64,000 bases of DNA from Chrysopilus asiliformis (GCA_964034945.1 OZ035963.1:35392361-35456360), one strand, 5' to 3'; positions 11,701-26,700 are shown, numbered from the stretch's first letter. Numbers and translations are program-made. Notes: generated by a model from the sequence alone, not told the origin.

Positions 11701-14700
11701 TAGTTGATTTAATGCCGCATACAGATGGTCGTTTATTAAATCCATAATCATTCTGTTCATCATCATCAGAATTTGCATTCAATAGCGAAGAAAGTCCTTC
11801 ATTGTCACTGCCATATCGTTTACGAACTTTATCAATTCTATTACTTTCTTGCTGCGCGAAAGCCACCAACTCGTCATGCTCTTGACCTGGTGTGCCAGCT
11901 ATTACATCAGGAGCGACCTTTCGTGTCTCATCAGTATACACAACAGAAACGTTTTTTTCTACGCTATATTCTGAACATGGTGCATTCACTGTAGAGTTTC
12001 GATCGCCCGTAGCTAATGTATAATAAGAAAAGTCATCTTTTTGTCCTGCAACACAAGCTGTTAGTGGGGCCAATGTGGACAAAAATTGCCGTCTAGTCTC
12101 TTGTTGACGCGGAGGGGTTTGATGAATCTGCGTATGAGCAGCGGGTACCTGAACACCCATACCCAAATCCGGAGCAGCGGGACAACGACATTCCTATAAG
12201 CAGATTAGTTTCAATTACTTACATCAAGTGAAATATTCAGATAAATATACTTGTGGAATAATGACAATTGGATTTTCTTCTGCTTCAGTTATTTTTTCTT
12301 GTCGTCGATCTTTATTCAATAAATCCGAAATTTTTTTGTAAGCTGAGTTTGATCCACTCGAAGAGCTAGATGCAGAAGAACTAGGCGAAAAACTTTTATC
12401 CGGTATAAATTTATGGTTCGAATTTTCCTCCTCTGAAAAATTGTGGTCTTTGGTTTCATATTGAGAGTTATTTTCTTCCACATTTTGTAAGAAATACTGG
12501 TCATTTGATTCATCTATGTCACATGTTAACTGTTTTATACGCTCTTCCAACGTAATATCCGGTTTCACTGGTTTTTTTCTGCATTAAAAAACCACATAAA
12601 AAATTGTTAATTCTAAATAAATTACTTACTTAAAATCGTATTTAATCAAAGACCGTCGGAGCGCATTGCGCTCAATAGTTCGTCGCATTATATTTGAGTC
12701 GGAACTACATGATAAGATATTCGAGACTAGAGTACCCCGCTTAGATTCATCGAAAGCTTTTAGAGCTTCATGAGTAAGCGGTGATGCAGCTGTCGAAGTA
12801 GAAACAGAGCTCGGAAACAGTTGACGAACGGCTGAGTTAGGTCGAAGTGCATTATGAAAAATGCTAGAATGCTTTTTAAATACTATAAAAGTATTCTGTT
12901 TATTCTCTGTGGTGTTTGCATTTTTGACTAATTCTGAGCTATTTTCATTCGGGTCCGTATTCGATTCACATTTCACAACTCCAGAATTTTCTGTCTGAAA
13001 ACGCACTGATCGTTTAAAATTTGCATCTTCTTCTGCCAAAGAACTAGAAGCTTCTTCCCCCTGCAAGAATATAGCATTATCACCAAAACTATACCAATAT
13101 TTCTTCAAATATTTTTTTTATTTCTATAATATCTACAGAGCTAAGATTTCGTATTAGTTGTTTCACCATCAGTTTACTATCAGAATAGTTTTCGTTTTCG
13201 CAACACTAAATACACTCTCATAAAAGTACCAACCTGTAGGCCCTCGTTCTTCCATAATTTTCCGCCTTTCAAAATTCCTGTGATTTGTTCAGAAATGCTA
13301 TCCGACTTCGATAATAAACATTTGTCCGAACGATTATCTATTTTACAAACGTCCCTAGTGTAGTGATCACTTTCACTTGGAATCTCTGTAGTGGAGTTTT
13401 CATTAGCTGGTTGCTCGCTTTCTTCGTTATGAAGTACTTCCCGTCTAACTCGTTTATCTAGCATTGGGAATAGTTTTATTATTTTTCTATTCAAATAAAA
13501 ATATATATTTAACTTAAAGATTTCAATTATAATATATGAAACTAATTTTTAAATTAGCTCCTTTGTATATACAGGGCTCTGAGCATTACAGGTTTATCTT
13601 ATGGATACGACTTTCGTAAAACACTCACATTCTTAAACGGGTCCAAGAGATAGTATGGAAGGGTTAGAAGGGTGAGATAGGTAAATTTGTTTAAAGCAGG
13701 CATCGTCCCCAAGAGTCTCCTCGTAGTAATGCAATTTTTATTCACTAATATCATATGTATACTACCCATACAAGAATATCATTTAGGAAAAAAAATCAAT
13801 ACCGAAAACATTTTCTAAAATTTTGAATCTTTCTTGTGGTTGGTCGAAATTTCAAGTTTAAAACAAGTGTGCAAATGATGCCGAAACTTGGAATTTTATA
13901 AAGACTTTTTTTTACAACTTAAAATTAGATCAAGATCAAGGATGCACCGCAGTGCCAAAAACAATATATAAAACAGACGATTCAAAACAAACAAATCATT
14001 TTAGAAGAAGCATGAATCAAAAACTTAGTACCCCATCGTCGCTCTGTTGGGATACTCATCATATTCTATAGATATTCCCATGAAAATTTTTTTTGCGGCA
14101 CTACTGATGCCGAACAGATCACTCGCTAATCGGTTAATATTTGTGCATTTCTAACAGAGGTATGTCGAAATTTTTTTCAAGTATAAAATGAAACGCCGAA
14201 ATTAAAATGCGAATTTCAAATGGGAAAATGAATTTGGTCCATATTTTCACCAGATGTAGGCAATAGTGTTAAAAACATTTTTTCACAAATATCATCCCCG
14301 TATCCCCGCTATTGCGGTCGTGAGGTGGGTTAAAAGCGTAATCTTTAATCTGGTTTTCCTCGAAATCGGCTGGAACGTTTTTTTCGAAAAAATATATGTT
14401 GTAGAAACTAATGAGGCATTCAAAAAAGTATAAAAAAAGGACCAAAATAGCAAACAAAAATATTTTTTACTGGCCTATGCCCTTTCATAAAAAATAGATA
14501 CGTGATTAAAATTTCAACCATAATTCGGTTGGGCCAGGACAAAATTCTATAAATTTATTTCGAAACTGTCTTTTGGAGTTTTTCATATAAAATCCGGAAA
14601 AAATTGGATTTTGAGAATTTTTTCAAAAAAAACTTATTTTAATGTAGTTGAGCTTACCTTGCGACTCCTGCAATTGCGGCGTTACAACGAATTTCGGCCT

Positions 14701-17700
14701 CTCTTCACCAGCAATAATTTCTTTCTGAGTTTTCTTCCTCTCAGGCGAATTATTCATTGGCACTAACGAGACATGTGATATATTCAAATGTGCAACATCA
14801 GACTCGCATTTTACGTCATCATCTAAAAACATAAAAAAAATTTGTTCAGTAGATATATAGATTTTCCGCTCGCGAGATGCTGCTTTGTATAAATGCATGT
14901 AACAATCCCCCTAAAATCGAAGCGTAATTTACAAAACGAGAATTTAACACAGAATATCGGATGCGTCGAATCTTTTTCTTGTCTTACTTTGTCCGGGGAA
15001 AATGGCATTAGTGGGTTTTCGGGGTCGCTGATCACGAATCCGGTGTTAGACTAATTCGCAACGGAGAGTCCTGCAAGGATAAGATTTTTCTCAAAAGTTT
15101 TTAACTTCTTTCCGGTTTCTTCGTATTCAAAAAACTTAACCCGGCAACGACGGGTATGCAAGCTAGTCGCATATATGAATGAAAAAGGTGTTTGGTTATT
15201 TGTTAATTTATTTGTAATAAAATTGAGTTTTTAACATAATTTAGACTTTCTAAGGAATTTGTAGTAAAATATTTAGAAATTCGAACATATCTTTTGTTTG
15301 CTAGACGTCATAGCAAAGACTCAAATCTTTGCTATATGGAAAAATGCGTGCTGGAAAATAAGTGCTGCCTTCACACAGCCTATTTTTCAAAGTGATTTTA
15401 ATGCCTTTTGCAAGAATGGTAAAACACATTTAAATAATGATTTTCATAGTTTTCCTATACATAAAAATACGTTATTGATTGTTAAATTATCTCCCGAGCA
15501 ACGCCGGTTACTAAAGGTTAGTGGCGTTGATACCAGCGATTTTCTGGAATAAAGTACCCGTTTGTTAGGAACCGAGTATCCGGTTCTTATCGAAAGCCCT
15601 ACTAAATGTTAGTATCAGTTATAACAAAATATTTTGGTTTATACCCTTTTCCTGGTACTGCTTTGAAGCACATTCAACACACTCCGCGCATTCGGTGCAG
15701 ACCGACGTATCGCTCTCGTTTAATACTGTTGTACCTGATTGCTGATGTGGTATAGAGGATACCCGAGCAGCAAGCATTGCTGCTCGTTGTTGTTGTAATC
15801 TTTGTATTACTTGTAATTGCTGCATATGTTGAGCTCCGAAGACGTGACCACTTAGAGCACCAGAAAAAGCATTTTTTAATCCGCTATCCTTGTAGCCATC
15901 TGGTGGACTGAGAGCAGCTTCATCAACAAAATCCATGGGTGGAGTAAACTTGGGGCTCTATAAAAAAATGAGAAAAAAAAATGTTGTTGATAATTGCCAC
16001 ATAATAAAAGAAATTGTACCAAGAGTCTTCAAAATTGTTGTGAAAAAATTATGTATTTTAAAAAATCAAGCTTCGTGCTATGGAAAACTAAAAAGCTCAA
16101 TATAAAATTTAACGACTTAAAAGAGTTTTGAACTCATATTACCGGATGGGTTTTAATTTTCGGAAGTCAATTTTAGTCATATCAAATCACCTGTAAAAGA
16201 TTCTGTGGTACCGATGGTTTTGCAAATTATTTTTTAAAACAGGTCTTCCGAGGTATTGTTTTTTTGGGGACTCACAAAAAATGTTAGCAGTAGAAAGGGG
16301 CGAATATTAATTTAATCCACTTTTTAATGTTGCAAATTTACAGTAACAACCATACTTTAAAAATACTCTGATAATAACTTAGGATCGCTCGAACTGAAGC
16401 CATCCCAATAAGACTATGTTTAATATATCTATTAATCCCCATTGCACCCCTCCGGTGTCATTGTAATGGATCGAACTTTGACCTGGATATTGAACCATCC
16501 CGATCATCAACGGTTCAACAACCGGAGGTCTGGTCTAGGTCAGCGTGACCAGGATTTTTAGATAACCAGATTTTGCGTCGTGGTCATTCAATTCGGCACC
16601 CCTAGCAAATCTCTTGCTTACTTCCTCGCTTCACATGCGAAAGGACCCGCGCCAGCGTCTACTTCCAATAATGCTGGTCCATGAACTTTTTGGGCTCGAT
16701 ATTCCCCATTCTCAACCATTCCGATCCGCTATGTAATTCCAAATCGACTTCCGGCCTTGAGTTCCTATCTGCGCGGGGTAAAGCTGGAAAGTGGGTGTCG
16801 CCAAGAGCTATATTTGTGTACATTTTAGTAAGAAGCTTTCTCCCACTGGATTTTCTCCTCGTCTTTCAAAACCTTTTGTTATTTTATCAAAGAATACCAA
16901 GGAATAGCAGCTCTAAGGAAATTTTGAGGTCATAAATATTCGACGTCGAAAAATTTTAAATGTTGGTGCATGCCGTTTTCTGTTTGTATTTTAAGCATAG
17001 GACTAGAACTATGCCAAGGCAAACCAGCGTCCGGGGCTAAACTTGTATTTGGCGCCATTTCCCTTTCTAAAAAATTTAATAAAAATGCATTTTGTGTACT
17101 TAAAAATTTTGAGAAATCCATCAAAGAGAAACAAGTTTGTCCCAATTTCCGTTTGGCATTATCTAGATAAAAGGGGTATTTTCGTTCTTCAGCATATGGT
17201 TTTGAAGTCTTTAGGTGACGACTCCGAAGTCATAAAGTCGTATTTGTAACTCCTAAATTGCAACTCCAGCGGGATGAGAGTAAAACGGCGGACAATTTAA
17301 AATAATTTAAATTAATAAGTTTGATGTAAATTTTAAATTGTCATCTGTTTTACTCTCATCCCGCTGGAGTTGTAAATATCATTTTTCCACCTTAAAACGT
17401 TTCAAACGCATTTCTAATGATTGGTATTCGTAAAAAAAAATGATAAATGCATCATAAATTAACAAATTTAAACGAAAAAAATAATTTAGTGCCAAAAATA
17501 CATTCATTAAAAAATTTGTTATATGATTTCTTTCGGCGTGGAGTCAGCCTTGAACTTGGAGAAAATAATTTATTGGTTGGGGCGTAAAAAATAGGAATCT
17601 CTGTCCTACGATAGAAATAAACTATTCAGTTTCGTAGTACTCGATGAGAGAAAAGTGGATAGATAATCGAGGCGAAGACGCGTGTACCATCTACACCAGG

Positions 17701-20700
17701 GGCCATCAAAATAACTGTCGCTACCTTTACAATCAAAATTTATAACCACTACATATTAAAATACAGTTCAATGAAACACAACCTTCCACGGCAATGCCTT
17801 GACACGAACTGATTTAAAATGAAATGCGTCATGCTAATAATGCCCCGATTCTAACTCAAAGCAGGATTCGTTTTATTCCTGCGATCCGAAGCCGCACACA
17901 CAAGCATTACAGCATACAATAAAAGGTCGATGATGAGCCACCCGAGCCACTAGCTGATGATGCCTGATCTACACATTCGTTGACATTCGCCGAATGTTAC
18001 TTGGACTTGCATCTTTGTTCTTTTTTATTTCCCTCACTGAAATCCTCAAATTTTGACTGATACCGACCCAAGCATCATTTTTTTTTGTGATATTTATGTT
18101 TCAGGTCCCATATTATGGCCTCAGTTTGGTAAATTTCCAAAAATCAATGACTTTGTCGTTTGTCCACTCAGTCATGACGCAATACGATTACATGTTTATG
18201 CCACCAAGTCAAACACTGAACTGAGCGGAATATGGCAAGAGCGCGACAGAGCAAAGGCGGTTTGGAGAAATGATTCGTTTAAGATTCGGCTCAGGAGATC
18301 GTAGGCGCATGTACGCGCAATGCAGCGAATCGACGCAAATGGACCATCTACTCGCTCGCATTCGCATTTCTTCGCCTTGATGCGGGGAATATGTTGAGCA
18401 GAATCGTCCACCTTTAGCTCACTAAGCTCCTCACAAGCTTAAAATTTTTATGTAGCGAAAGAGCATTTTACGCAATTGTGACCAATATTGTCACATTTTT
18501 CGTTGTATCTCCTAGAAGCATTATAGCAATAGCTTTTTTCCACAAATTTGTAATTAAATGAATACCACAATGATCCACAGCATGTTTTAAAGTTACTAGA
18601 ATTTTTTGCCTTGTTATTCCGTATTTTTTCAAAGTTTCAATTTTACATTACATACATAAATCTTCATTATTTTTCACTTTTTCCTTGATTCACTTCACAA
18701 TTTTCCAAAAATCACTCACTAAACACAATTTCTACTCAAATGTCAAAGCGCCAACGCATCTGAGAGTAGAAAGTAGGTCTACTTCAGAAGTCAGTGCGCT
18801 TTGAATCTTCAGAGCAAAGCGCTATTATAAATGACTTCATATAAACGCTTTGGTTTTACTTTTGAGCATCAAAATGTTAACGCTGACGCACGCGGCAAAG
18901 CGCTATTGTGGGACTGCTATTAAACAACGGTAAATACAATTGAAGTAAAATCCCCCATAAAGGAGGCCCTCCATTACCATGATTTTTCCCAACTGCAAAA
19001 AAATAGAGACACATTTATGTGAAGATAACTTGGCGAGAAAGGGAGATAAGAATCAACTGCAAAAATTTGTCGGCAACTGCAAAAATAATTTCCCCTCTTT
19101 TTTTATGGGGATTTTATGGTTACAGTTGACGGACTTGAACTTTTTTATAGCGATTTCTACTACAAGCACACATTGTTCATGTAAGTGAATAGTGAGCACA
19201 GACACATACAAATTGCTATTATAGCATAGCTGTCATTTTTCATGTAGTTCAACCACACACATACAGCTGTATAGCTGTATACAGCTGTATTCTATGCTAA
19301 TTTGAACCTTATATTCATAGCATAAGGTTTGACATGATTGCTATAAAATTGTTAAACTGGAAGGTAAAGCGTTTATACTTGTATTCAGTCATTCCTATTT
19401 AGATCTATATAAGTTTATCTTGCTCTAGTTTTCTGCACTTTTTTGCAGTTACAGAAGTCATGGTAATGGAGATCCTCTTTAATACGCTAAGAAATCAAAT
19501 AGCGCGAAACACAGCTAGATTCTCTTTCGCACATTTTGAATCTCTCTTTCTAATGGGATCCCCTGATATCATTAGCAACTTTGTGCGAGTAAATAGGGAT
19601 ATGTTACCAACCTTGTTTGAACAATAAAGCCTAGTACGCAGTTCGAGTAAAATGAAATTTTAACGCGGTCTCCAAATTGGCACATTAAAACCGAAGTAAA
19701 AACTGTTTGTGGAGAAAAAACATTGACAGCCGAGCACACCCAATTAAAAAACCACACTCGTTAAGAAAACTGGAAACAGAACCTCTATTATTTTCATCTG
19801 TCAAATTTTTACCTCGAATTTAATGTACCGAACAGTTAAAATGCTGGTAAAATCAAGTGGAGACTTTCTACGCCATCTAGTGTAGTGTAGTGTAGGCAAC
19901 ATTGCAACATGAGTTTTTCACATCATTTTACCAGCGAACTGCGTACCGCTTGGTAAAATTTCTGAGGTTAAAGAACGATGCACGAAAATGCCCCTTGACT
20001 AACTTTTGGGTTTCACTTTGGTTGTACCAACATTAGAAAGGTATTTTGCTCTAGTTTCATGGACATAAGCTCTTTTTTGGCGGGGAACTGCAAGGGGATG
20101 GTCAGCTGCCATCTCAGGGGTACTGATTTTTTTATGCATTTTTCGACGATTTTTATGCCCCCGGGCTAACTTTTGAACCAGTTCGGGTTTCACTTTCGTA
20201 GTACATCCATTGGAAAGGTAATTTGCTCTAGTTTCATGGACATAAGATCTTTTTTGGCGGGGAACTGCAGGGGGGTGGTCAGCTACCATCTTAGGCGCAA
20301 TGGAAAAATCATATTTATGGCGTTAGTTCTGAGTCATCATTCGAGAAGTGTGCGTCGGTCGATCAAGTCAACATCAAATTCAATGGCGTTTCTGTGTGAA
20401 AAATGTGAGGTTAGTTTCAAAAAAGTGTCGATAAACACTTGTATTTGCATCGGGACAGACAAAATGTTAAAATTCATTGCTTGTGGCCAAATTGCCTTAA
20501 AGTTTTTTTCAATATAATGCTTACAAAATTCATTGGCACAAGCACCATTCAAGAAAAGTGAATTTTTGCATCGGATTGGAAAATGTGTGTGAATGTGACT
20601 TGTGTAAAATCAAATTAAACGATTTTTACGAAATAAAAAACCACGTGAATAGCAAAGCAAAAGGTTTTTCTGTCACAAATACAATATTTCCAACGATGGA

Positions 20701-23700
20701 TTAGATTTTCTGCAAATTTAATCGTTTTAGACAATAAAGTGTTTATTCATATCGATTTATTAATCATAAAATTTATTAAATAAAACTGGTCTACAATGTC
20801 TAAATTACCATTTCAAGTGATATCTGCAAGCAGAATTAATAAAAGAACATATCTATCTATTCCCACTTTAAATGAAGTTATACAGAAAGGTAAAAACATA
20901 CATATAATTTAAAATGTTTATGAAACTATTAATAATAACTTCGTTATAGCAAATGATTTGGGGATTCCGGGAACAACTCTAGTGCTGGAACAGTCTGGAT
21001 GTGTCATTGTTGATGATGAAATTCTGGAGTATTATGCAGCCCAAAAAAACTATATTTTTATGGTGCTTGAAAATGAAGAAATTTGGACCGCATCTTCACC
21101 AATTTATCAAAAAGGTGCTCGCAGTGAATTTCCTAGTACCTCACAGCAATATCTAGAGAACGAACTTCCTAATACATCTCAGAAACTCCAAAATTCGTGT
21201 GACGATGCCATAATATTTTTACCATCAACTCCTTTATTGAAAACCAACAAGTACGAACAACTGATATGGCTAACATCATGGATCTGATTATTGGATGTGT
21301 CTGCTATTACTTTATTTTTAATATCGAGTATCCAAAAATGTTATCGCAAACATTAGATTTTATTGTTAGATATTTTTTAAAACTTTATCCGATAAAACTT
21401 CGCGGCCCAAAAAAGACAACATAACACATGGATCAATAAGTCCCGAGACTAACCCAGAGATGACGCTCGTAGTAAACCAGTAACCACGTCTTTCTAGAGT
21501 ACTAACCTTTGCTTGAAACGTGTCAAAATTTTAAGTCGATCGGACCAGAAACAGCTGAGTTATCGAGGTTGGAGTAAAGTCGTTTTGTAGTTTGTTTAAA
21601 AAATGGAAAAAACCGAGTTTCGTGTTCTGATAAAACATTGTTTTTTAATGGGTAAAAACACCGTGCAAGCGAAACAATGGATTGAAAAATGTTACCCGGA
21701 CTCTTGTCCATCAAAAGCAACGATTTGTCGGTGGTTTGCCGAGTTTAAACGTGGTCGTACCGACACAAATGACGCGGAACGCTCGGGTAGACCTGTGGAA
21801 GCCGTTACACCGGAAAATGTGAGTGAAGTGACAAAAATTATAATGAAAGATCGTAAAGTGAAGCTCCGTGAGATTGCTGAGATAACACAGATATCATATG
21901 GAAGTACATTTACTATCCTTCATGAAAAATTGAGCATGAAAAAGGTTTTTTCCAAGTGGGTGCCGCGATTGCTTTCGATGAAACAAAAACAGCAACGAGT
22001 CGATGATTCAGAAGGCTGTTTATCGCTATTTACTCGCAATAAAAAAGATTTCTTGCGTCGTTACGTGTCCATGGACGAAACATGGATACATCACTACACT
22101 CCAGAGTCGAAGCGGCAGTCATCTGAGTGGCGCACAGCTGGCGAAAGCCGTCCGAAGCGTCCGAAAACGCAGCAGTCAGCTGGCAAAGTCATGGCGTCAG
22201 TTTTTTGGGATACGCATGGCGTGATTTTCATTGACTACCTCGAAAAAGGTAAATCGATCAACAGTGATTATTATATTGACTTGCTGGTGCGTTTGAAGGA
22301 GGAAATCGCAAAAAAACGACCGCACATGCAGAGAAAAAAAATCCTTTTTCACCAAGACAATGCACCCTGCCACAAGTCGATGAAAACAATGGCAAAATTG
22401 AACGAATTGGGCTTTCATCTGCTTCCCCACCCCCCATACTCGCCAGATTTAGCCCCCAGTGACTACTGGCTCTTTGCTGATCTTAAAAAAATGCTCCAGG
22501 GAAAAAGATTTGGCTCAAATGAGGAGGTCATCGCTGAAACTGAAGCTTATTTTGAAGCGAAAGATAATTTTTTTTATAAACATGGTATTGAAAAATTGGA
22601 AAAGCGTTGGAACGATTGTATCACCCTAAAAGGTGATTATATTGATGAATAAAAAAAAATTTGGCAAAAAAAATGTTGTTTTCATTGTTAGTCTCGGGAC
22701 TTATTGATCCATGTGTTATAATATGGCTAAGATAATAAATTTAATAAAAAAATTGGATGAAAATAAAAATTAATATCTCCAATTGTAGCACTTACACAAC
22801 ACAAGTATTTTCTGAATAAATTTAAAAAAAAACGTTAAGTTCCTTCAAAAAAGTTAAGTAAATGAAATACATATTTTTTTGTTTAACCTAATATACATGT
22901 TTTTTTTTCATCCTTTTACACAGCTATTTTCCTTTTCATTTTCCAACTAATTTGAAAATATTTGAAAACGACTTCGTTTTCTCCAAATTTCTCCTAACCA
23001 AAAGTAAAGTTTGATATTAAACAAAATAAATGTTTAATATTCAACTGAGAATTCTTAAAATTAATCTGTCATGTTGAAAATTCAACTAAAAATATTTAAA
23101 ATTAATCTACCGTTGTTGAATTTTAAACATCAGAAAAAAAAAATTTGTTGAAAATTACTATATCTATTGTTTAAAATTAATTTATCGGTGTTGAATTTTA
23201 AACATTTATTTGTTGAAAATTAATATACTATTGTTTAAAAATAATACGCATGTTGAATTTTACTTCAATTATTGAGTGTAACCTATTTCAACCATTTATT
23301 GAAGTAAAATTCAACAAATAATTCTTAGAGTGCACGTCATTGTCCATTAAAGGGTTAAAATAAATATTTATCTAAAAATTATCTAGATAGTTTGGGGTTT
23401 TATCTTATCTTATCTATTATCTTTCAAATTTTCATTATCTACTATCTTATCTAGATAAACATTACGAGCATTTATCTTTAATCTTATCTAGATAAAACAA
23501 AATAATTATCTGGTCGCAACACTGGTAATCAAGTACGTTATAGGCAAAAAAATTTGTGTGCATTTTTTTCGCCATATTTTTTTTGAGAATTCAATATAAT
23601 TTTATTTCTTTGTAGTATAACGGTCCTGTATTCAAGCAAAACAGTTCGCGAGACAAAACATCCTAAAAAATTAGAAAATTTATTGACAGTTTCCCAAGAA

Positions 23701-26700
23701 AAATATAACTAAAACCTCTACTTATTGGTTTTCAAAATTCGAAATTTCAGCCAAACCCGATAAATCAGAAAACACTTTCCATATTTTCTGAAAAAAAAAC
23801 TTTGTAAGTCGATCAATTCACTTACAAATATGAACTACACCACAAATATGAACTACACCAGTGTGTTTAGAATGATAAAAAAAAGTTGAATTTAGCATGA
23901 CCGTCCGTCCGTCCGTCTGTGGCGAGGATTGCGGTCGCACGGATTGAGCTAGAGACTTGACATTTTGCGCAGATTGGTTTTTCGTAAAATGCAAGGCTAC
24001 GTTCGTTCATGGGCAAAAATGGACCATTAGGGGGGGTACCCCCCATACGAACGAAAACGTTTTTTGCGAATAACTCAAAAACGGTGCATCTTATCAAAAA
24101 AGTTCAAGAACAAAAATTATTTAGGATATGATTCTACATAAAACTCCCATACATCAAAATCCGATTGGAATAAATTTTAAAAAATCTTATTGTAAAATTT
24201 GACTTCAAAGTGGAATTTTGATACAACTGTTCGCTGTTCACTTAAATCACCATACGGGTTTTCAATCATTGCTAGATTGGCAATTATAGCTTTTGTTATG
24301 TTTTTTAATGCAAATAAGATCAAAAGATCATAATACAAATTTTGTAATGAACCCCAAGAACCAATAAAAGTTATAAACAATAACACTTACACGTTTTAAT
24401 TGTTTTTCAGGAAGAAAAAATGCGTACTTTGAATATGGAAATATTAAATGATTTTATAGAAAATACTTTCCAGCTGAAGCGATAACATTCGCCCGTGTTT
24501 CAGTAAATGAACGGATTCCTCGAGTGAAGAATTCTATTTCTTTCGAGGTGATCCAGCCATTGAGCATTTTTTGATGCCGTCATATGAGGTGAAGCACTCT
24601 CTAGTAAGTGGTGACTGCATCGACCAGAACAAATGATAATCAGAAAGGACAATGTCCAGTAAATACGGTTGCCGAAGACGACCTCCCATTTCATCCCTTC
24701 TAGAATTGTACGAACGGATTGACCAACATATGACCTAGTGTTTAAGTCGGTTTGAAATTGATAGTTTCTGACGGTTTCAGCAGCTCATTGTACACTACAC
24801 CCCGCATATCGCACCGTATACAGAGCATGGCTTTTGACCCGTGAATATTGCGATTTGGCGTTGATTTGCGTTAAGGATTGTCATAGTGAATCCATTTTTC
24901 ATCGCAAGTGATGATCCAATGGAAAAAAAACCCTTTCTTTCTTGCCGTTGAAGCGACATTTTGCAAGTGACCAAACCGCTTCCAATGTCCCTTTCCTTCA
25001 ATTCATGTGGCACCCAATTTTCTTCCTCCTGAACCATTCCTAGCGCATGTAGGTGTTTTCCAACGGTGGAGCGATCAACATCCAATGTCCCAGACAATTC
25101 TTAAAGTGTCTGACATGAATCAATATCAAGCAATTTCTCCAGTTCCTCATCTTGGAACTTTTTTGGGGCCGCAATGGCGTTGAAATCACCTGCGAGACCG
25201 GAGACGATGAAGTTGCCGCTAGGAGATGTAGGGGTTGGAGCGCGAAGAAGTCAGCGTCGATATTTCAATCTGAAACGAGGTGGAAAAACTCACGCGTGAG
25301 ATTTCTCTCTTTTTTCTGAAGCGAAAGAAGAAAAAATCAAACACCTATTTACACTTTTATCCGACAAGTCTGATAAAAGTCTGATTATTCGACTTGTCTG
25401 ATGCTTTTCATAGAAGAGAAAAATAAGTCTAACATAAATAATCTACGACTTGTGTACGACAAGTTTTGTCACTGCAATCGGCGATCTGCGGTTAATTTTC
25501 AGATTTCTAGCTGGGTTATCGAAAAAAATTAATTTTATGATCAACCGTCAAAAATCTTGTAAGATAACATAAAGCCTATAAGAATGTGTAGTAATATTTA
25601 CTATAATTGTTAAATAAAAGATCGATCTTTACGAAAAATACACGAAATGTCTGCGGAATAGACTAGATTTCATGTTTTTAAAATATGTAAATACCTATAC
25701 TCTCGAAATGCTGTTTATACTCTCTATACCCATATTCTGCTGAACCAACCAACTTATGGATAAAATAATAAAATTTAACCTCACAATGTTTGGCGCCCCC
25801 TACCTCGGCACGGCGCTACGAAGGGTCTCGTCTCCCGTTAATTTAGGCAGAAAAAGCTATTGTATATCACGATATATTTGACACTAAAAACCAATTTTAT
25901 ACTTGTATATTCCTAACAAAAGGCCCCCATCCTTTAAATGGCCCCTTTTCCGTCGGAGGCCCACATTGCGGGCGTATATTCGCCCTAGTTATGCTAATAT
26001 TTCGCATATCAAATACAGTATGGTAGAAATTCATGTGACATATTAATAGTAAAATCATCGATGTCACACATGATAATATGCTCTGCCATATCATTTTTAT
26101 CACTCTAACTAGTTAACCATATTCGGCGGACTACTTAGTGCTCGTCATTTTCAGAGTGAAATATAAATAATGCCACCATAAATTGTGAGAATTTTGTATG
26201 CATTTATCGTTTTTGTACGCTCTCCTGGCGCAGTACCTGCTTTAATTTTCGCCTTATACGCAAGTTTCGATCAAATCTGGGAAATACAAAAAAGATTGAC
26301 TGTCAAAAAACTGTTTTTTCTTATTTTCGCCATAATATAACTTCTTAAAATCTAGAAAAAACACCAATTTTCAAAAGTTCTTGAAAATTTATAATAGATA
26401 CAAAGATATCCTGCAACTATAGAAAAAATCGTAAAAGCCTTTAAAAGATTATTTCTTCATTGATTTTTAATATGAGCTTTTTAGCCAAATGTTTTACAGT
26501 TGAGTTTCGGTACAGTCAATATTAAATTTTTAACCCATGGAAATTTTAAAATTATAACATACTGTTTCCCTGTAAAATGATAAATGGTATTAAATTCTGT
26601 AAAATATTTTTATGGGCCCTAAATTTTATAAAAATGCTCATCTCAAATACGCTCCACGCAAATAATCACACGATTTGAGCATGTATGAACACATAAGTAT

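Noticed and set aside
13458..13494. Upstream ATG frame extending exon 4 of the nine-exon gene
   Set aside because: Using the earlier AG at about 13487 would bring an in-frame stop after exon 3; only the AG before 13457 keeps the phase.
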